DNA of 33,303 nucleotides from Streptomyces cavernae (GCF_004023625.1 NZ_RPDJ01000065.1:1-33303); one strand, 5' to 3'. Shown: positions 23,814-32,122, numbered from the stretch's first letter. Made by a program: numbers and translations. Notes: generated from the sequence alone by a model not told the origin.

Positions 23814-24722
23814 ATGACTGTGCCCACGAAGCCTCCCGTAAGCCCTGCCCGCGACGATCTGCACGCTCCCGTCATCGCCTGGTTCGACGCGCACGCGCGT
23901 GATCTGCCGTGGCGGCGGGCGGAGGCCGGGCCGTGGGGGGTGATGGTGAGTGAGTTCATGCTGCAGCAGACACCCGTGAGCCGGGTGCTGCCCGTCTACG
24001 AGCAGTGGATGGCGCGCTGGCCGCGCCCCGCCGCGCTGGCCGCCGAGGCGCCCGGGGAGGCCGTACGCGCCTGGGGGCGGCTCGGGTACCCGCGGCGCGC
24101 CCTGCGACTGCACGGTGCCGCCGTCGCCATAACGGAACGGCACGGCGGCGACGTTCCCACCGAGCACGCCCAACTCCTGGCCCTGCCGGGCATCGGCGAG
24201 TACACCGCGGCGGCCGTCGCCTCCTTCGCCTACGGGCAGCGGCACGCCGTGCTCGACACCAACGTGCGGCGCGTCCTCGCCCGGGCCGTGACCGGTGTGC
24301 AGTACCCGCCGGGCGCCACCACCGCCGCCGAACGCAAGCTCGCCCGCGCACTGCTGCCCGAGGACGAACGCACCGCCGCGCTGTGGGCCGCCGCCTCCAT
24401 GGAACTGGGCGCCCTCGTCTGCACGGCGAAGAACGAGAACTGCCACCGCTGCCCGATCACCGACCGGTGCGCCTGGCAGCTCGCCGGCAAGCCGGAGCAC
24501 GCAGGGCCGCCGCGCAAGGGACAGACCTACGCGGGCACCGACCGCCAGGTCCGCGGCAAGCTCCTCGCAGTACTGCGCGAGGCGGTGCGCCCCGTTCCGC
24601 AGGCGGTCCTGGACCGGGTGTGGGACGAGCCCGTGCAACGGGCCCGCGCGCTGGACGGGTTGGTCGCCGACGGTCTCGTGGAACCCCTGCCGGGCGGGCT
24701 CTACAGGCTGCCGCTCACCTGA
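23814..24722 (+). CDS. mutY: A/G-specific adenine DNA glycosylase
   Basis: A 302-residue base-excision repair enzyme that removes adenine mispaired with 8-oxoguanine or guanine. The catalytic Glu is in SEFMLQQTPVSRV; the helix-hairpin-helix is LPGIGEYTAAAV and the conserved Asp lies in LDTNVRRV. The 4Fe-4S cluster ligands are CTAKNENCHRCPITDRC with C-x6-C-x2-C-x5-C spacing. The C-terminal part is short compared with E. coli MutY (about 350 residues), so the NUDIX-like 8-oxoG recognition domain is reduced or absent; Streptomyces members are commonly this size. Start ATG at 23814. Confidence 0.95.
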   Translation: MTVPTKPPVSPARDDLHAPVIAWFDAHARDLPWRRAEAGPWGVMVSEFMLQQTPVSRVLPVYEQWMARWPRPAALAAEAPGEAVRAWGRLGYPRRALRLHGAAVAITERHGGDVPTEHAQLLALPGIGEYTAAAVASFAYGQRHAVLDTNVRRVLARAVTGVQYPPGATTAAERKLARALLPEDERTAALWAAASMELGALVCTAKNENCHRCPITDRCAWQLAGKPEHAGPPRKGQTYAGTDRQVRGKLLAVLREAVRPVPQAVLDRVWDEPVQRARALDGLVADGLVEPLPGGLYRLPLT

Positions 24723-25016
24723 CCGTCCGGCCGCCGCAGGAGTCCCGCTCGTAACATTCGCCGCTCCGCGGCCCGTTCACCCCAGCCTCGACCGACCAGC
24801 AAATCCCCCCAAACGCACATCCTTCGGGGCTGGGCCTTACCCCGTCCCTACTTCCGTTACACAACCGACGGACAGCCGTGCGTCCACCGCGCGTTCGTGC
24901 GCACAGCTCCGTGACAACCCCTCCGTAGCTTCATTCCCATACCGCGGACAGCGGTCGAACAAGAACTGACTGCGGGCAACACGCGGGTCGGGAAACGGGG
25001 ACGGAGGCGGTTGGCG
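24723..25016 (+). promoter_or_regulatory. sigE upstream region with promoter candidate
   Basis: About 294 bases between mutY and sigE, no gene. A plausible -10 TAGCTT lies at 24926-24931; the -35 position shows no consensus, as expected for a promoter that needs an activator. In S. coelicolor the sigE promoter depends on the response regulator CseB. Two similar blocks, CCGTTACACAACC (about 24855-24867) and CCGTGACAACC (about 24909-24919), could be binding sites but this is speculative. The sigE ribosome binding site is GGAGG at about 25003-25007. Confidence 0.45.
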
Positions 25017-25565
25017 ATGGCGCACGGTGAGGTGCTCGAGTTCGAGGAGTACGTCCGCACCCGGCAGGACGCGCTGCTGCGCAGCGCCCGCCGTCTGGTG
25101 CCGGACCCGGTCGACGCGCAGGACCTGCTGCAGACCGCGCTGGCCCGCACGTACGGCCGCTGGGACGGTATCGCGGACAAGCGGCTCGCGGACGCGTACC
25201 TGCGCCGGGTCATGATCAACACGCGGACCGAGTGGTGGCGGGCACGCAAGCTCGAGGAGGTGCCCACCGAGCAGCTGCCGGACGCCTGTGTCGAGGACGC
25301 CGCCGAACAGCACGCCGACCGCGCTCTGCTGATGGATGTCATGAAGGTGCTCGCACCGAAGCAGCGCAGTGTCGTGGTGCTGCGACACTGGGAGCAGATG
25401 TCCACGGAGGAGACGGCCGCCGCCCTCGGCATGTCGGTCGGAACGGTCAAGAGCACGCTGCACCGGGCGCTGGCCCGGCTCCGTCAGGAGCTGGAGGCCC
25501 GCGACGCGCAGGAACGCGGCGCAGGCGCGCTCGAGGGTGAGGAGAGGGAGCGTTGCGCGGCCTAG
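25017..25565 (+). CDS. sigE: ECF RNA polymerase sigma factor SigE
   Basis: A 182-residue extracytoplasmic-function sigma factor. Region 2 includes YVRTRQDALLRSARRLVPDP, DAQDLLQTALARTYGRW and YLRRVMINTRTEWWRARK (cores DAQDLLQTAL and MINTRTEWWR); region 4 has RSVVVLRHWEQMSTEETAAA followed by LGMSVGTVKSTLHRALARL (helix-turn-helix). The sequence is the well known SigE of Streptomyces, which directs transcription of cell-envelope maintenance genes after wall stress such as lysozyme or vancomycin. The ATG at 25017 (MAHGEVLEFEEYV) has GGAGG nine bases upstream. No anti-sigma factor is encoded nearby; control is at the promoter by CseB/CseC. Confidence 0.96.
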   Translation: MAHGEVLEFEEYVRTRQDALLRSARRLVPDPVDAQDLLQTALARTYGRWDGIADKRLADAYLRRVMINTRTEWWRARKLEEVPTEQLPDACVEDAAEQHADRALLMDVMKVLAPKQRSVVVLRHWEQMSTEETAAALGMSVGTVKSTLHRALARLRQELEARDAQERGAGALEGEERERCAA

Positions 25566-26230
25566 GCACACCTACCGGCAGGGCCGCACGGGTCACCGTG
25601 CGGCCCTGTCGGGTTGTCAAGGTGCTGACGGTGGCGGTCGCGGTCGCCGCCGTCAGTGTCTATCTGACCTCCTGCGCGACCGGTGGCACCGGCGCCCGCG
25701 ACGAGGGCCCCGCCCGCGGCGACTCCGCGGCCGGGGCCGCCGTCGTCTCGCCCTCGCCCACCGCCTCACCGGCCACGATCCCGAAACGGGTGGACCCGGT
25801 ACAGCTGGTCAAGAACGATCCGGCCGTCAGCGCGGACGTCAAGGCGGACCTGCGGCCGTGCGTGTCCGACGAGTACCCGGTCGACGTGTCGTACGGCGAT
25901 CTCACCGGCGGCAGGGTGAGCGATGTGGTCGTCAACGTGATGACCTGCAGCGATGCGGTCGGGGTCGGCTCGTATGTGTATCGCGAGGTCGGTTCGACGT
26001 ACAAGAACGTCTTCACGTCCGAGGAGTCACCGGTCTACGCGGAGATCGACCGCGGCGACCTGGTCGTCACCGAGCAGGTGTACGAGAAGAGCGATCCGTT
26101 GCAGTATCCGTCCGGCGAGGTCGTCACCACATACCGCTGGTCCGTGAACCGTTTCGCGGTGCGCAACCGTACGGAGAACGACTACAGCAACGCGGTGGGT
26201 GCCGTAACGCCCATCCCCGAGTCGAACTGA
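25553..26230 (+). CDS. cseA: CseA lipoprotein, modulator of the SigE envelope-stress response
   Basis: A 225-residue lipoprotein if started at the TTG at 25553, which follows GAGGAGAGGGAG and overlaps the sigE end by 13 bases. The hydrophobic stretch VLTVAVAVAAVSVYLTSC ends in a lipobox with Cys41, so the mature protein is lipid-anchored outside the membrane. A GTG at 25598 would give a shorter signal (MRPCRVVKVL) and is an alternative start. The mature domain has four more conserved-looking features, LRPCVSDEYP and VMTCSDAVG, and no enzymatic motif. CseA is known to dampen the SigE response in S. coelicolor. A hairpin terminator lies inside the 5' part of this gene. Confidence 0.9.
   Translation: MRGLGTPTGRAARVTVRPCRVVKVLTVAVAVAAVSVYLTSCATGGTGARDEGPARGDSAAGAAVVSPSPTASPATIPKRVDPVQLVKNDPAVSADVKADLRPCVSDEYPVDVSYGDLTGGRVSDVVVNVMTCSDAVGVGSYVYREVGSTYKNVFTSEESPVYAEIDRGDLVVTEQVYEKSDPLQYPSGEVVTTYRWSVNRFAVRNRTENDYSNAVGAVTPIPESN
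25579..25608 (+). terminator. Hairpin terminator between sigE and cseA
   Basis: Perfect 13-bp arms CAGGGCCGCACGG (25579-25591) and CCGTGCGGCCCTG (25596-25608), four-base loop GTCA, beginning 14 bases after the sigE stop. In S. coelicolor most sigE transcription ends just after sigE with read-through into cseABC; this hairpin fits that role. It lies within the reading frame of cseA if the TTG start is used. Confidence 0.85.
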
Positions 26231-26240
26231 GAGCAGCCGC

Positions 26241-26948
26241 ATGGCAGAGCAGACCCATGTCCTGTTCGTCGAGGACGACGACGTCATCCGCGAGGCCACC
26301 CAACTGGCGCTGGAGCGGGACGGCTTCGCGGTGACCGCGATGCCCGACGGGCTCTCGGGGCTGGATGCGTTCCGCGCCGACCGGCCGGACATCGCCCTGC
26401 TCGACGTGATGGTGCCCGGTCTGGACGGGGTCTCGTTGTGCCGGCGCATCCGCGACGAGTCCACCGTTCCCGTCATCATGCTCTCCGCACGCGCCGACTC
26501 CATCGACGTCGTCCTCGGCCTGGAGGCGGGGGCGGACGACTATGTGACGAAACCTTTCGACGGGGCCGTCCTGATGGCGCGCATCCGTGCGGTGCTGCGC
26601 CGCTTCGGCCACGCCGGCTCCGCGGCGGGCGGGGCCGACGAGGAGAGCGCGGCGAACGCGAGCGGTGTGCTCACCTTCGGTGAACTGGAGGTCGATACCG
26701 AGGGCATGGAGGTGCGCAGGAGCGGCGAGCCGGTCGCGCTGACGCCCACCGAGATGCGGCTGCTGCTGGAGTTCTCGTCGGCGCCCGGCACGGTTCTCTC
26801 CCGCGACAAACTGCTCGAACGCGTCTGGGACTACGGCTGGGGCGGCGACACCCGGGTCGTGGACGTGCATGTGCAGCGGCTGCGGACCAAGATCGGCCAG
26901 GACCGGATCGAGACGGTCCGCGGCTTCGGCTACAAGTTGAAGGCCTGA
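26241..26948 (+). CDS. cseB: Response regulator CseB
   Basis: A 235-residue OmpR-family response regulator. Receiver domain: acidic pocket FVEDDD (residues 9-14), phosphoacceptor Asp55 in LLDVMVPG, conserved Thr/Ser region VIMLSAR and Lys in DDYVTKPF. The winged-helix domain follows a Gly/Ala-rich linker and has LTPTEMRLLLEF, SRDKLLERVWDYGW and RVVDVHVQRLRTKI. It is the known partner of CseC and activates the sigE promoter. The ATG at 26241 lies 10 bases after the cseA stop; the ribosome binding site is weak (GAGAGCAG). Confidence 0.96.
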   Translation: MAEQTHVLFVEDDDVIREATQLALERDGFAVTAMPDGLSGLDAFRADRPDIALLDVMVPGLDGVSLCRRIRDESTVPVIMLSARADSIDVVLGLEAGADDYVTKPFDGAVLMARIRAVLRRFGHAGSAAGGADEESAANASGVLTFGELEVDTEGMEVRRSGEPVALTPTEMRLLLEFSSAPGTVLSRDKLLERVWDYGWGGDTRVVDVHVQRLRTKIGQDRIETVRGFGYKLKA

Positions 26949-26956
26949 ACGCGGGT

Positions 26957-28510
26957 ATGCGGGATTTCCGGGGCACGGGGGAGTTCGAGACCGCGCGTGC
27001 GAGACGGGGGCCGGGGGCGGATCCGGGGACGCGGGCGCGGGGGACGGGATCGCCGAGGGCGCGGGAGACGCTGACGGCGCGGGGAACGCTGACGATGCGG
27101 GTGACCGACGGCATGGAGGAGACCGGGGGGTACGCGGAACAGGGCGGTCCCGGCCGCGGAGCACGGGGGTTCAGGAGGGTCTTCCGGCGACTGAGTGCGC
27201 GCACGGGGCTGCGCACCGGTCTGCGGTGGAAGCTGAGCGCGGCGATCGCAATGGTGGGGACGCTGGTCGCGGTCTCGCTGAGCCTGGTGGTGCACAACGC
27301 GGCCCGGGTGTCGATGCTGTCCAACGCGCGTGATCTCGCGGACGAGCGGGTGCAGATCGCCCAGCGCAACGTCGAGACGACCGGCCGGCCCAACTTCCCG
27401 GGCATCAAGATCGACGATCCCGACCTGCCGGAGGCCCTGCGGGAGAAGACCGCCAAGGGCCGCCGGGCCACCTTCATCGCCGAGCACCGCAACGGCGTGC
27501 CGGACATCTGGGCCGCGGTGCCGCTCAAGGACGGCCGGGTCCTCTCCCTGCACACCGGTTTCACCGACCGCAGCGCCACCGTGATGAAGGACCTCGACCA
27601 GGCGCTGCTCATCGGCTCGATCGCCACCGTCTTCGGCGGCTGCGCGCTCGGTGTGCTGGTCGGCGGCCAGCTCTCACGCCGGCTGCGCAAGGCGGCCACC
27701 GCGGCGTGGCAGGTCGCCAACGGTGAGACCGACGTACGGGTGCGGGACGCGATCGGCGGCGTCGTGATCGACGAGACCGACGACCTCGCCCGGGCCGTGG
27801 ACGCCATGGCGGACACCCTGCAGCGGCGCATAGAGGCCGAGCGGCGGGTGACCGCGGACATCGCGCACGAACTGCGCACTCCGGTGACCGGGCTGCTGAC
27901 GGCGGCCGAGCTGCTGCCGCCCGGCCGCCCCACCGAGCTGGTGCGGGACCGGGCGCAGGCCATGCGCACGCTGGTGGAGGACGTACTGGAGGTGGCGCGG
28001 CTGGACGGCGCCTCCGAGCGGGCGGAGCTGCAGGACATCATGCTGGGCGAGTTCGTGACCCGGCGGGTGGCGGCCCGGGACACGGGCATCGAGGTGCGCG
28101 TGGTCCACGAGTCGGCCGTCACGACCGATCCGCGCCGGCTCGAACGTGTGCTGCTGAACCTGCTCACCAACGCGGCCAAGCACGGCAGGCCGCCGATCGA
28201 GGTGACGGTCGAGGGACGGGTCGTCCGGGTACGGGACCACGGCCCCGGATTCCCCGAGGAACTGCTGGACGAAGGGCCGCGCCGCTTCCGCACCGGCAGG
28301 AAGGACCGCTCCGGTCAGGGGCACGGCCTGGGCCTGACCATCGCGGCCGGGCAGGCCCGGGTGCTGGGCGCCCGGCTGACGTTCCGCAACGTACGCCCTC
28401 CCGGCGCCCCGGAGGGCGTGCCGGCGGAAGGCGCGGTGGCGGTGCTGTGGCTGCCGGAGCACGCGCCGACCAACACCGGGAGCCATCCGATGCTGCCGCC
28501 CGGGATGTGA
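26957..28510 (+). CDS. cseC: Sensor histidine kinase CseC
   Basis: A 517-residue membrane sensor. A disordered Gly/Arg/Thr-rich N-terminus (about 85 residues) precedes helix 1 (LSAAIAMVGTLVAVSLSLVV, about 93-112); an outside loop of about 100 residues; helix 2 (LLIGSIATVFGGCALGVLV, about 218-236); then HAMP. The phospho-acceptor H304 is in DIAHELRTPV; the N box is LLNLLTNAAKH, G1 is VRDHGPGF and G2 is GQGHGLGL. All motifs are intact. It starts eight bases after cseB. A later GTG/ATG could shorten the N-terminus, whose function is unclear. CseC senses envelope damage and phosphorylates CseB. Confidence 0.93.
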   Translation: MRDFRGTGEFETARARRGPGADPGTRARGTGSPRARETLTARGTLTMRVTDGMEETGGYAEQGGPGRGARGFRRVFRRLSARTGLRTGLRWKLSAAIAMVGTLVAVSLSLVVHNAARVSMLSNARDLADERVQIAQRNVETTGRPNFPGIKIDDPDLPEALREKTAKGRRATFIAEHRNGVPDIWAAVPLKDGRVLSLHTGFTDRSATVMKDLDQALLIGSIATVFGGCALGVLVGGQLSRRLRKAATAAWQVANGETDVRVRDAIGGVVIDETDDLARAVDAMADTLQRRIEAERRVTADIAHELRTPVTGLLTAAELLPPGRPTELVRDRAQAMRTLVEDVLEVARLDGASERAELQDIMLGEFVTRRVAARDTGIEVRVVHESAVTTDPRRLERVLLNLLTNAAKHGRPPIEVTVEGRVVRVRDHGPGFPEELLDEGPRRFRTGRKDRSGQGHGLGLTIAAGQARVLGARLTFRNVRPPGAPEGVPAEGAVAVLWLPEHAPTNTGSHPMLPPGM

Positions 28511-28517
28511 GGCCGGC

Positions 28518-28549
28518 GGGGGCGGGGTGGTCGCGGCCCCTCCGCCCCC
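28518..28549. terminator. Terminator between cseC and the VOC gene
   Basis: Eight-bp arms GGGGGCGG (28518-28525) and CCGCCCCC (28542-28549) with a 16-base loop, seven bases after the cseC stop. Works in both directions for the convergent genes. Confidence 0.65.
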
Positions 28550-28570
28550 GAACCCGCACCGGGTCGCACT

Positions 28571-28605
28571 CGTCCCGGACTCCCTCACCGTCCCGGACTC
28601 CCTCA
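28571..28605. repeat. 17-bp direct repeat at the end of the VOC gene
   Basis: CGTCCCGGACTCCCTCA occurs at 28571-28587 and 28589-28605. The second copy ends with the VOC stop codon. Looks like a slippage duplication. Confidence 0.8.
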
Positions 28606-29049
28606 GGAAGTCCAGGCTTTCTCCATGTCCAGTCCGCCCTCGCGCCGCTGCGTGAAGGAGAACCAGTTCCCGGAGTCGTCGCGGAACAGCGCCTCCGTCC
28701 CATACGGCCGCTCCTGCGGCTCCTGGAGGAACTCCACCCCGCGGTCCTTGAGCTTCTTGTAGTCCCCGTGGATGTCGTCCGTGGTCAGGACCCCCGCCCC
28801 GAGGGCACCCTTGGCCACCAGCTTCCGCATCATCTCCGCGGACTCGGCGTCCATGGCGGGCGGTCCTGGCACCATCAGCGTCAGCTCGACGTCGGGCTGG
28901 CCCGGCGCCCCCACGGTGAGCCAGCGCATGCCGCCCTCGCCCATGGTCATGTCCGTACGGACTTCGAGCCCCAGCTTCCGCGTGTAGAACTCCTTGGCGC
29001 GGTCCTGGTCCAGGACCCAGACGGTGGAGATGGCGAGTCCTTTGATCAT
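28603..29049 (-). CDS. VOC (glyoxalase/bleomycin-resistance type) family protein
   Basis: A 148-residue protein with two beta-alpha-beta-beta-beta modules of the vicinal oxygen chelate fold. Typical segments are VLDQDRAKEFYTRKLGLEVR and, in the second module, YKKLKDRGVEFLQEPQERP and RDDSGNWFSFTQR (the usual DPDGN position). Members are dioxygenases, isomerases or binding proteins; substrate unknown. The ATG at 29049 is used. It is 81 bases downstream of an AraC-type regulator on the same strand, a common pairing. Confidence 0.88.
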   Translation of the reverse strand: MIKGLAISTVWVLDQDRAKEFYTRKLGLEVRTDMTMGEGGMRWLTVGAPGQPDVELTLMVPGPPAMDAESAEMMRKLVAKGALGAGVLTTDDIHGDYKKLKDRGVEFLQEPQERPYGTEALFRDDSGNWFSFTQRREGGLDMEKAWTS

Positions 29050-29130
29050 GGCAAGCTCCCAGGTCGACGGGGCACCGCCCGAGCGGCGGCCGGTCGGGTG
29101 ACCGCCCTGCCACGGTAGGCGGCCGCCCGC

Positions 29131-29583
29131 TCAGTCCGCTTCTCCGGAATTGCGTTCCCCTTCTCCGGAATCGCGTTCCCCGCGTTCCGGCGCGGACGGG
29201 AAACCACCGGCCCACAGCATCGCGTAGCAGCCGGGGATCAGCGCGGCCCCGCGCCCCACGTGCTTCGCCCGGTACTCGCTCGGGGTCAGCCCGGTCCACG
29301 CCTTGAACCGTGCCGAGAAGGTGCCCAGGCTGCTGAAGCCGACGAGGTGGCAGATCTCCGTCGCGGACAGGTTCGCCGTGCGCAGCAGGTCCTGGGCCCG
29401 CTCGATACGGCGGTGGGTCAGATACTGGCCGGGTGTCTCGCCGTACGCCTGCTTGAAGGCCCTGATGAAGTGGTACCGCGAGTACCCGGCGTGCGCGGCC
29501 ACCGCGTCGAGGTCGAGGCCGGGCTCGGCCCAGTCCCGGTCCATGGCGTCCTTGGCCAGACGCAGCTGCCGCATCTTGTCCAC
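29131..29583 (-). CDS. AraC-family transcriptional regulator (HTH-only form)
   Basis: A 150-residue protein consisting of an AraC DNA-binding domain with two helix-turn-helix motifs: LDLDAVAAHAGYSRYHFIRAF and ATEICHLVGFSSLGTFSARFKAWTG (core GFSSLGTFSARFK). A short C-terminal tail ends in a Gly/Glu/Ser stretch (GERDSGEGERNSGEAD) from a repeated 21-base unit. The GTG at 29583 is my choice; an ATG nine bases downstream is an alternative, both with poor ribosome binding sites. It lies after the efflux-gene terminator and probably controls the VOC gene. Confidence 0.82.
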   Translation of the reverse strand: MDKMRQLRLAKDAMDRDWAEPGLDLDAVAAHAGYSRYHFIRAFKQAYGETPGQYLTHRRIERAQDLLRTANLSATEICHLVGFSSLGTFSARFKAWTGLTPSEYRAKHVGRGAALIPGCYAMLWAGGFPSAPERGERDSGEGERNSGEAD

Positions 29584-29646
29584 GGGACGATGCTGCCACG
29601 GCGCGGACGGCACGGCGGTGGCCGGGAGGAGCCGCCGCACACGGGC

Positions 29647-29681
29647 GAAGGCCCCCGGGCGGACTGCGACCGGGGGCCTTC
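29647..29681 (-). terminator. Terminator after the efflux gene
   Basis: Twelve-bp arms GAAGGCCCCCGG (29647-29658) and CCGGGGGCCTTC (29670-29681) with an 11-base loop. It lies 20 bases beyond the stop of the efflux gene on the minus strand. Confidence 0.8.
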
Positions 29682-29701
29682 GGGCCGAGGATGGACGGCG
29701 C

Positions 29702-31342
29702 TCAGACGGTTTCCGCGACCGTCGGCTTCGCACCGGTTCCCGCGGCGTCCCCAGCCGCGTCCTCGACCTGCTTCGGGGCGCCGGAGTCCGCTCCCCCGTC
29801 GTCGGACTGCTTCGGGCCCGCCCCGCGCAGCGGCACCTCCTTGACGAACACCGCCGCCACCAGCGCCGTCACCGCGATGATCGCCCCGAGCAGGAACGCC
29901 GAGTGGGTACCGGCCGCGACCGCGTGCTGGTAGGCCTCGCGTGCGGCGGCGGGGAGCTTGGCGAGGCTCGCCGCGTCCAGCTGTGCCGACTGCTCGGTGA
30001 CCTTCGAGCCCAGCGCCCCGGCACGCTCGGCCATCATGTCCTGCACCCGGCTGTTGAACAGAGCGCCCATGATCGCGACACCGAAGGACGAGCCGAGTGT
30101 GCGGAACAGGGTGCTGGTCGAGGACGCGACGCCCATGTCCTTCATCTCGACGCTGTTCTGCGCCACGAGCATGGTGATCTGCATCAGGCAGCCCATGCCG
30201 GCGCCCAGGACGGCCATGTACAGACCCGAGGTGAGCCGGGTCGTGTCCGTGTCCATCTGTGCGAGCAGGAACAGTCCGGCGGTCATCAGGACGCTGCCGA
30301 CGACGGGGAAGACCTTGTAACGGCCGCTGCCGGTGGTGACCCGGCCCGCGATCATCGAGACGACGAGCATCGCGCCGAGCATCGGCAGGAGCAGCAGTCC
30401 CGAGTTGGTCGCGGAGGCGCCCTGCACCGACTGCTGGAACAGCGGCAGGAAGAGCACGGCCCCGAACATCACGAAGCCGGTGATGAAGCCTATGAACGCC
30501 ATCAGCGAGAAGTTGCGGCTGCGGAAGATGTGCAGCGGCATGACCGGCTCGGTGGCCTTCGTCTGCCAGAAGAGGAAACCGACGAGGGCGGCCGTGCCGA
30601 TCCCGATCAGCTCCATGATCACGGCGGAGCCCCAGGCGTACTCGGTGCCTCCCCAGGTGGTGACCAGGACTATGGCGGTGATGCCGACGGTCAGCAGCGC
30701 GGCGCCGAGGTAGTCGATCCGCGTCTGTGCCCGCTTCTTCGGCAGGTGGAGCACGGCGCTGATGGCGAGCAGGGCGACGACTCCGAGCGGCAGGTTGATG
30801 TAGAAGGCCCAGCGCCAGCCCCAGTTGTCGGTGATGGTGCCGCCCACGAGCGGTCCCGCGATCATCGCGACCGCCATCACGGCGGCCATCATGCCCTGGT
30901 ACCTGCCACGCTCCCGGGGCGGGATCAGATCGCCGATGATCGCCATGACGCCGACCATCAAACCGCCGGCACCGAGCCCCTGCACCGCCCGGAAGCCGAT
31001 CAGCTGCCCCATGTCCTGCGCCATGCCGCTCAGCGCGGAACCGGCCAGGAAGATCACGATCGAGGCCATGAAGGCGCCCTTGCGCCCGTACATGTCACCG
31101 AGCTTGCCCCAGATGGGGGTGGAGGCCGCGGTGGCGAGGGTGTAGGCGGTGACGACCCAGGAGAGGTGCTCGAGCCCGCCCAGCTCGCCCACGATCGTCG
31201 GCATCGCGGTGCCGACGATCATGTTGTCCAGCATCGCGAGCATCATCGTGATCATGAGCGCGAGCAGGACGACCCGCACGCTCCTGGGTTGCTCCTCCGT
31301 CCCGGCCGCCTCGGCCGCCTCGGCCTTCGCTGTGTCCGCCAT
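29702..31342 (-). CDS. DHA2-family MFS multidrug efflux transporter (EmrB/QacA-like)
   Basis: A 546-residue protein with about 14 membrane helices. Helix 1 has MITMMLAMLDNMIVGTAMPTIV (the LD.TIVN.ALP motif type), the loop after helix 2 is WGKLGDMYGRKGAFM (motif A), and helix 5 has GPLVGGTITDNWGWRWAFYIN (motif C, cores AGPLVGG and GWRWAFYIN). It exports drugs by proton antiport. The C-terminus is Asp/Gly/Ala-rich. The ATG at 31342 follows GGGGAG eight bases upstream; a GTG nine bases upstream is less likely. It diverges from a TetR regulator whose operators overlap its promoter. Confidence 0.93.
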   Translation of the reverse strand: MADTAKAEAAEAAGTEEQPRSVRVVLLALMITMMLAMLDNMIVGTAMPTIVGELGGLEHLSWVVTAYTLATAASTPIWGKLGDMYGRKGAFMASIVIFLAGSALSGMAQDMGQLIGFRAVQGLGAGGLMVGVMAIIGDLIPPRERGRYQGMMAAVMAVAMIAGPLVGGTITDNWGWRWAFYINLPLGVVALLAISAVLHLPKKRAQTRIDYLGAALLTVGITAIVLVTTWGGTEYAWGSAVIMELIGIGTAALVGFLFWQTKATEPVMPLHIFRSRNFSLMAFIGFITGFVMFGAVLFLPLFQQSVQGASATNSGLLLLPMLGAMLVVSMIAGRVTTGSGRYKVFPVVGSVLMTAGLFLLAQMDTDTTRLTSGLYMAVLGAGMGCLMQITMLVAQNSVEMKDMGVASSTSTLFRTLGSSFGVAIMGALFNSRVQDMMAERAGALGSKVTEQSAQLDAASLAKLPAAAREAYQHAVAAGTHSAFLLGAIIAVTALVAAVFVKEVPLRGAGPKQSDDGGADSGAPKQVEDAAGDAAGTGAKPTVAETV

Positions 31343-31392
31343 CGTTTCCACTCCCCTGGGTACTGCCTGGTGCTGCCCCGTCCGGGCTACTT

Positions 31393-31457
31393 ACTTGCCG
31401 CCCGGCAAGTTGACTACACTGAGAGAAGGTAGACGCGTAACTAGCCGGGCGTCAAGT
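31393..31457. promoter_or_regulatory. Two operator sites and promoter between the efflux and tetR genes
   Basis: Site 1, ACTTGCCGCCCGGCAAGT (31393-31410), has perfect 7-bp arms. Site 2, ACTAGCCGGGCGTCAAGT (31440-31457), matches the reverse complement of site 1 at 16 of 18 positions, a strong sign of two binding sites for one dimer. On the minus strand TTGACG (complement of 31450-31455) and TACCTT, 18 bases on, form a candidate promoter for the efflux gene: site 2 covers its -35 and site 1 lies just downstream of the start. Confidence 0.7.
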
Positions 31458-31534
31458 AAGTTTTCGTGGACTTGAACCGACCCGGACCGGCCTGAAGCGG
31501 CGCGGTCACAGCGGGGAGCGTGAGGAGTAAGAGG

Positions 31535-32122
31535 ATGGGCGGCACCATGGACGGCACCAAGCAGCAGCGGCGGGGGAACACCCGCCAGCGCATCCAAGAC
31601 GTTGCCCTGGAACTCTTCTCCGAGCAGGGATACGAGAAGACCTCGCTCCGCGAGATCGCGGAGCGGCTGGAGGTCACGAAGGCGGCGCTGTACTACCACT
31701 TCAAGACCAAGGAAGACATCGTCGTAAGCATCTTCGAGGATCTGGCGTGTCCCATGGACGAGCTGATCGAGTGGGGCCGGCAGCAGCCGCATACGCTCGA
31801 GACCAAGAAGGAGGTCCTGCGCCGCTACAGCGAGGCCCTGCACAACGCGGCCCCGCTCTTCCGCTTCATGCAGGACAACCAGGCGGCGATCCGGGAGTTG
31901 AGCATCGGCGACCGGTTCAAGGACCGCATGCTGCAGATGCGCGACATCATCAGGGAGCCGGACGCTCCGCTCATCGACCAAGTCCGTTGCATCAGCGCGC
32001 TGTTCACGATGCACGCGGGGATGCACGTCCTCGCGGAGGTCGAGGGTGACATGGAGGAGAAGCGCAGCGCCGTCCTCGAGGTCGCGATCGACCTGGTGAC
32101 CCGGGCGCACGGCGGAGACTGA
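31535..32122 (+). CDS. TetR-family regulator of the divergent efflux gene
   Basis: A 195-residue regulator. The helix-turn-helix is RQRIQDVALELFSEQGYEKT, SLREIAERLEVTKAALYYHF and KTKEDI, close to the TetR consensus. The C-terminal domain is helical and would hold the ligand site. The ATG at 31535 has GAGGAG seven bases upstream (MGGTMDGTKQQRRGN); an ATG 12 bases later is an alternative. Divergence from the efflux gene and the paired operators between them make repression of both genes the probable role, relieved by a drug-like ligand. Confidence 0.92.
   Translation: MGGTMDGTKQQRRGNTRQRIQDVALELFSEQGYEKTSLREIAERLEVTKAALYYHFKTKEDIVVSIFEDLACPMDELIEWGRQQPHTLETKKEVLRRYSEALHNAAPLFRFMQDNQAAIRELSIGDRFKDRMLQMRDIIREPDAPLIDQVRCISALFTMHAGMHVLAEVEGDMEEKRSAVLEVAIDLVTRAHGGD

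Noticed and set aside
23814..24722. mutY regarded as truncated because of its short C-terminus
   Set aside because: All catalytic and iron-sulphur motifs are intact and actinobacterial members are often about 300 residues.
27674..29599. A 641-codon open frame on the minus strand through cseC, the VOC gene and the AraC gene
   Set aside because: It crosses three recognised genes in the wrong frame and has only low-complexity Arg/Gly/Pro sequence.
29303..31432. A 709-codon open frame on the plus strand across the efflux gene
   Set aside because: It is the opposite-strand shadow of the DHA2 transporter and AraC genes; composition is His/Arg/Gln-rich with no domain, as typical for GC-rich antisense frames.
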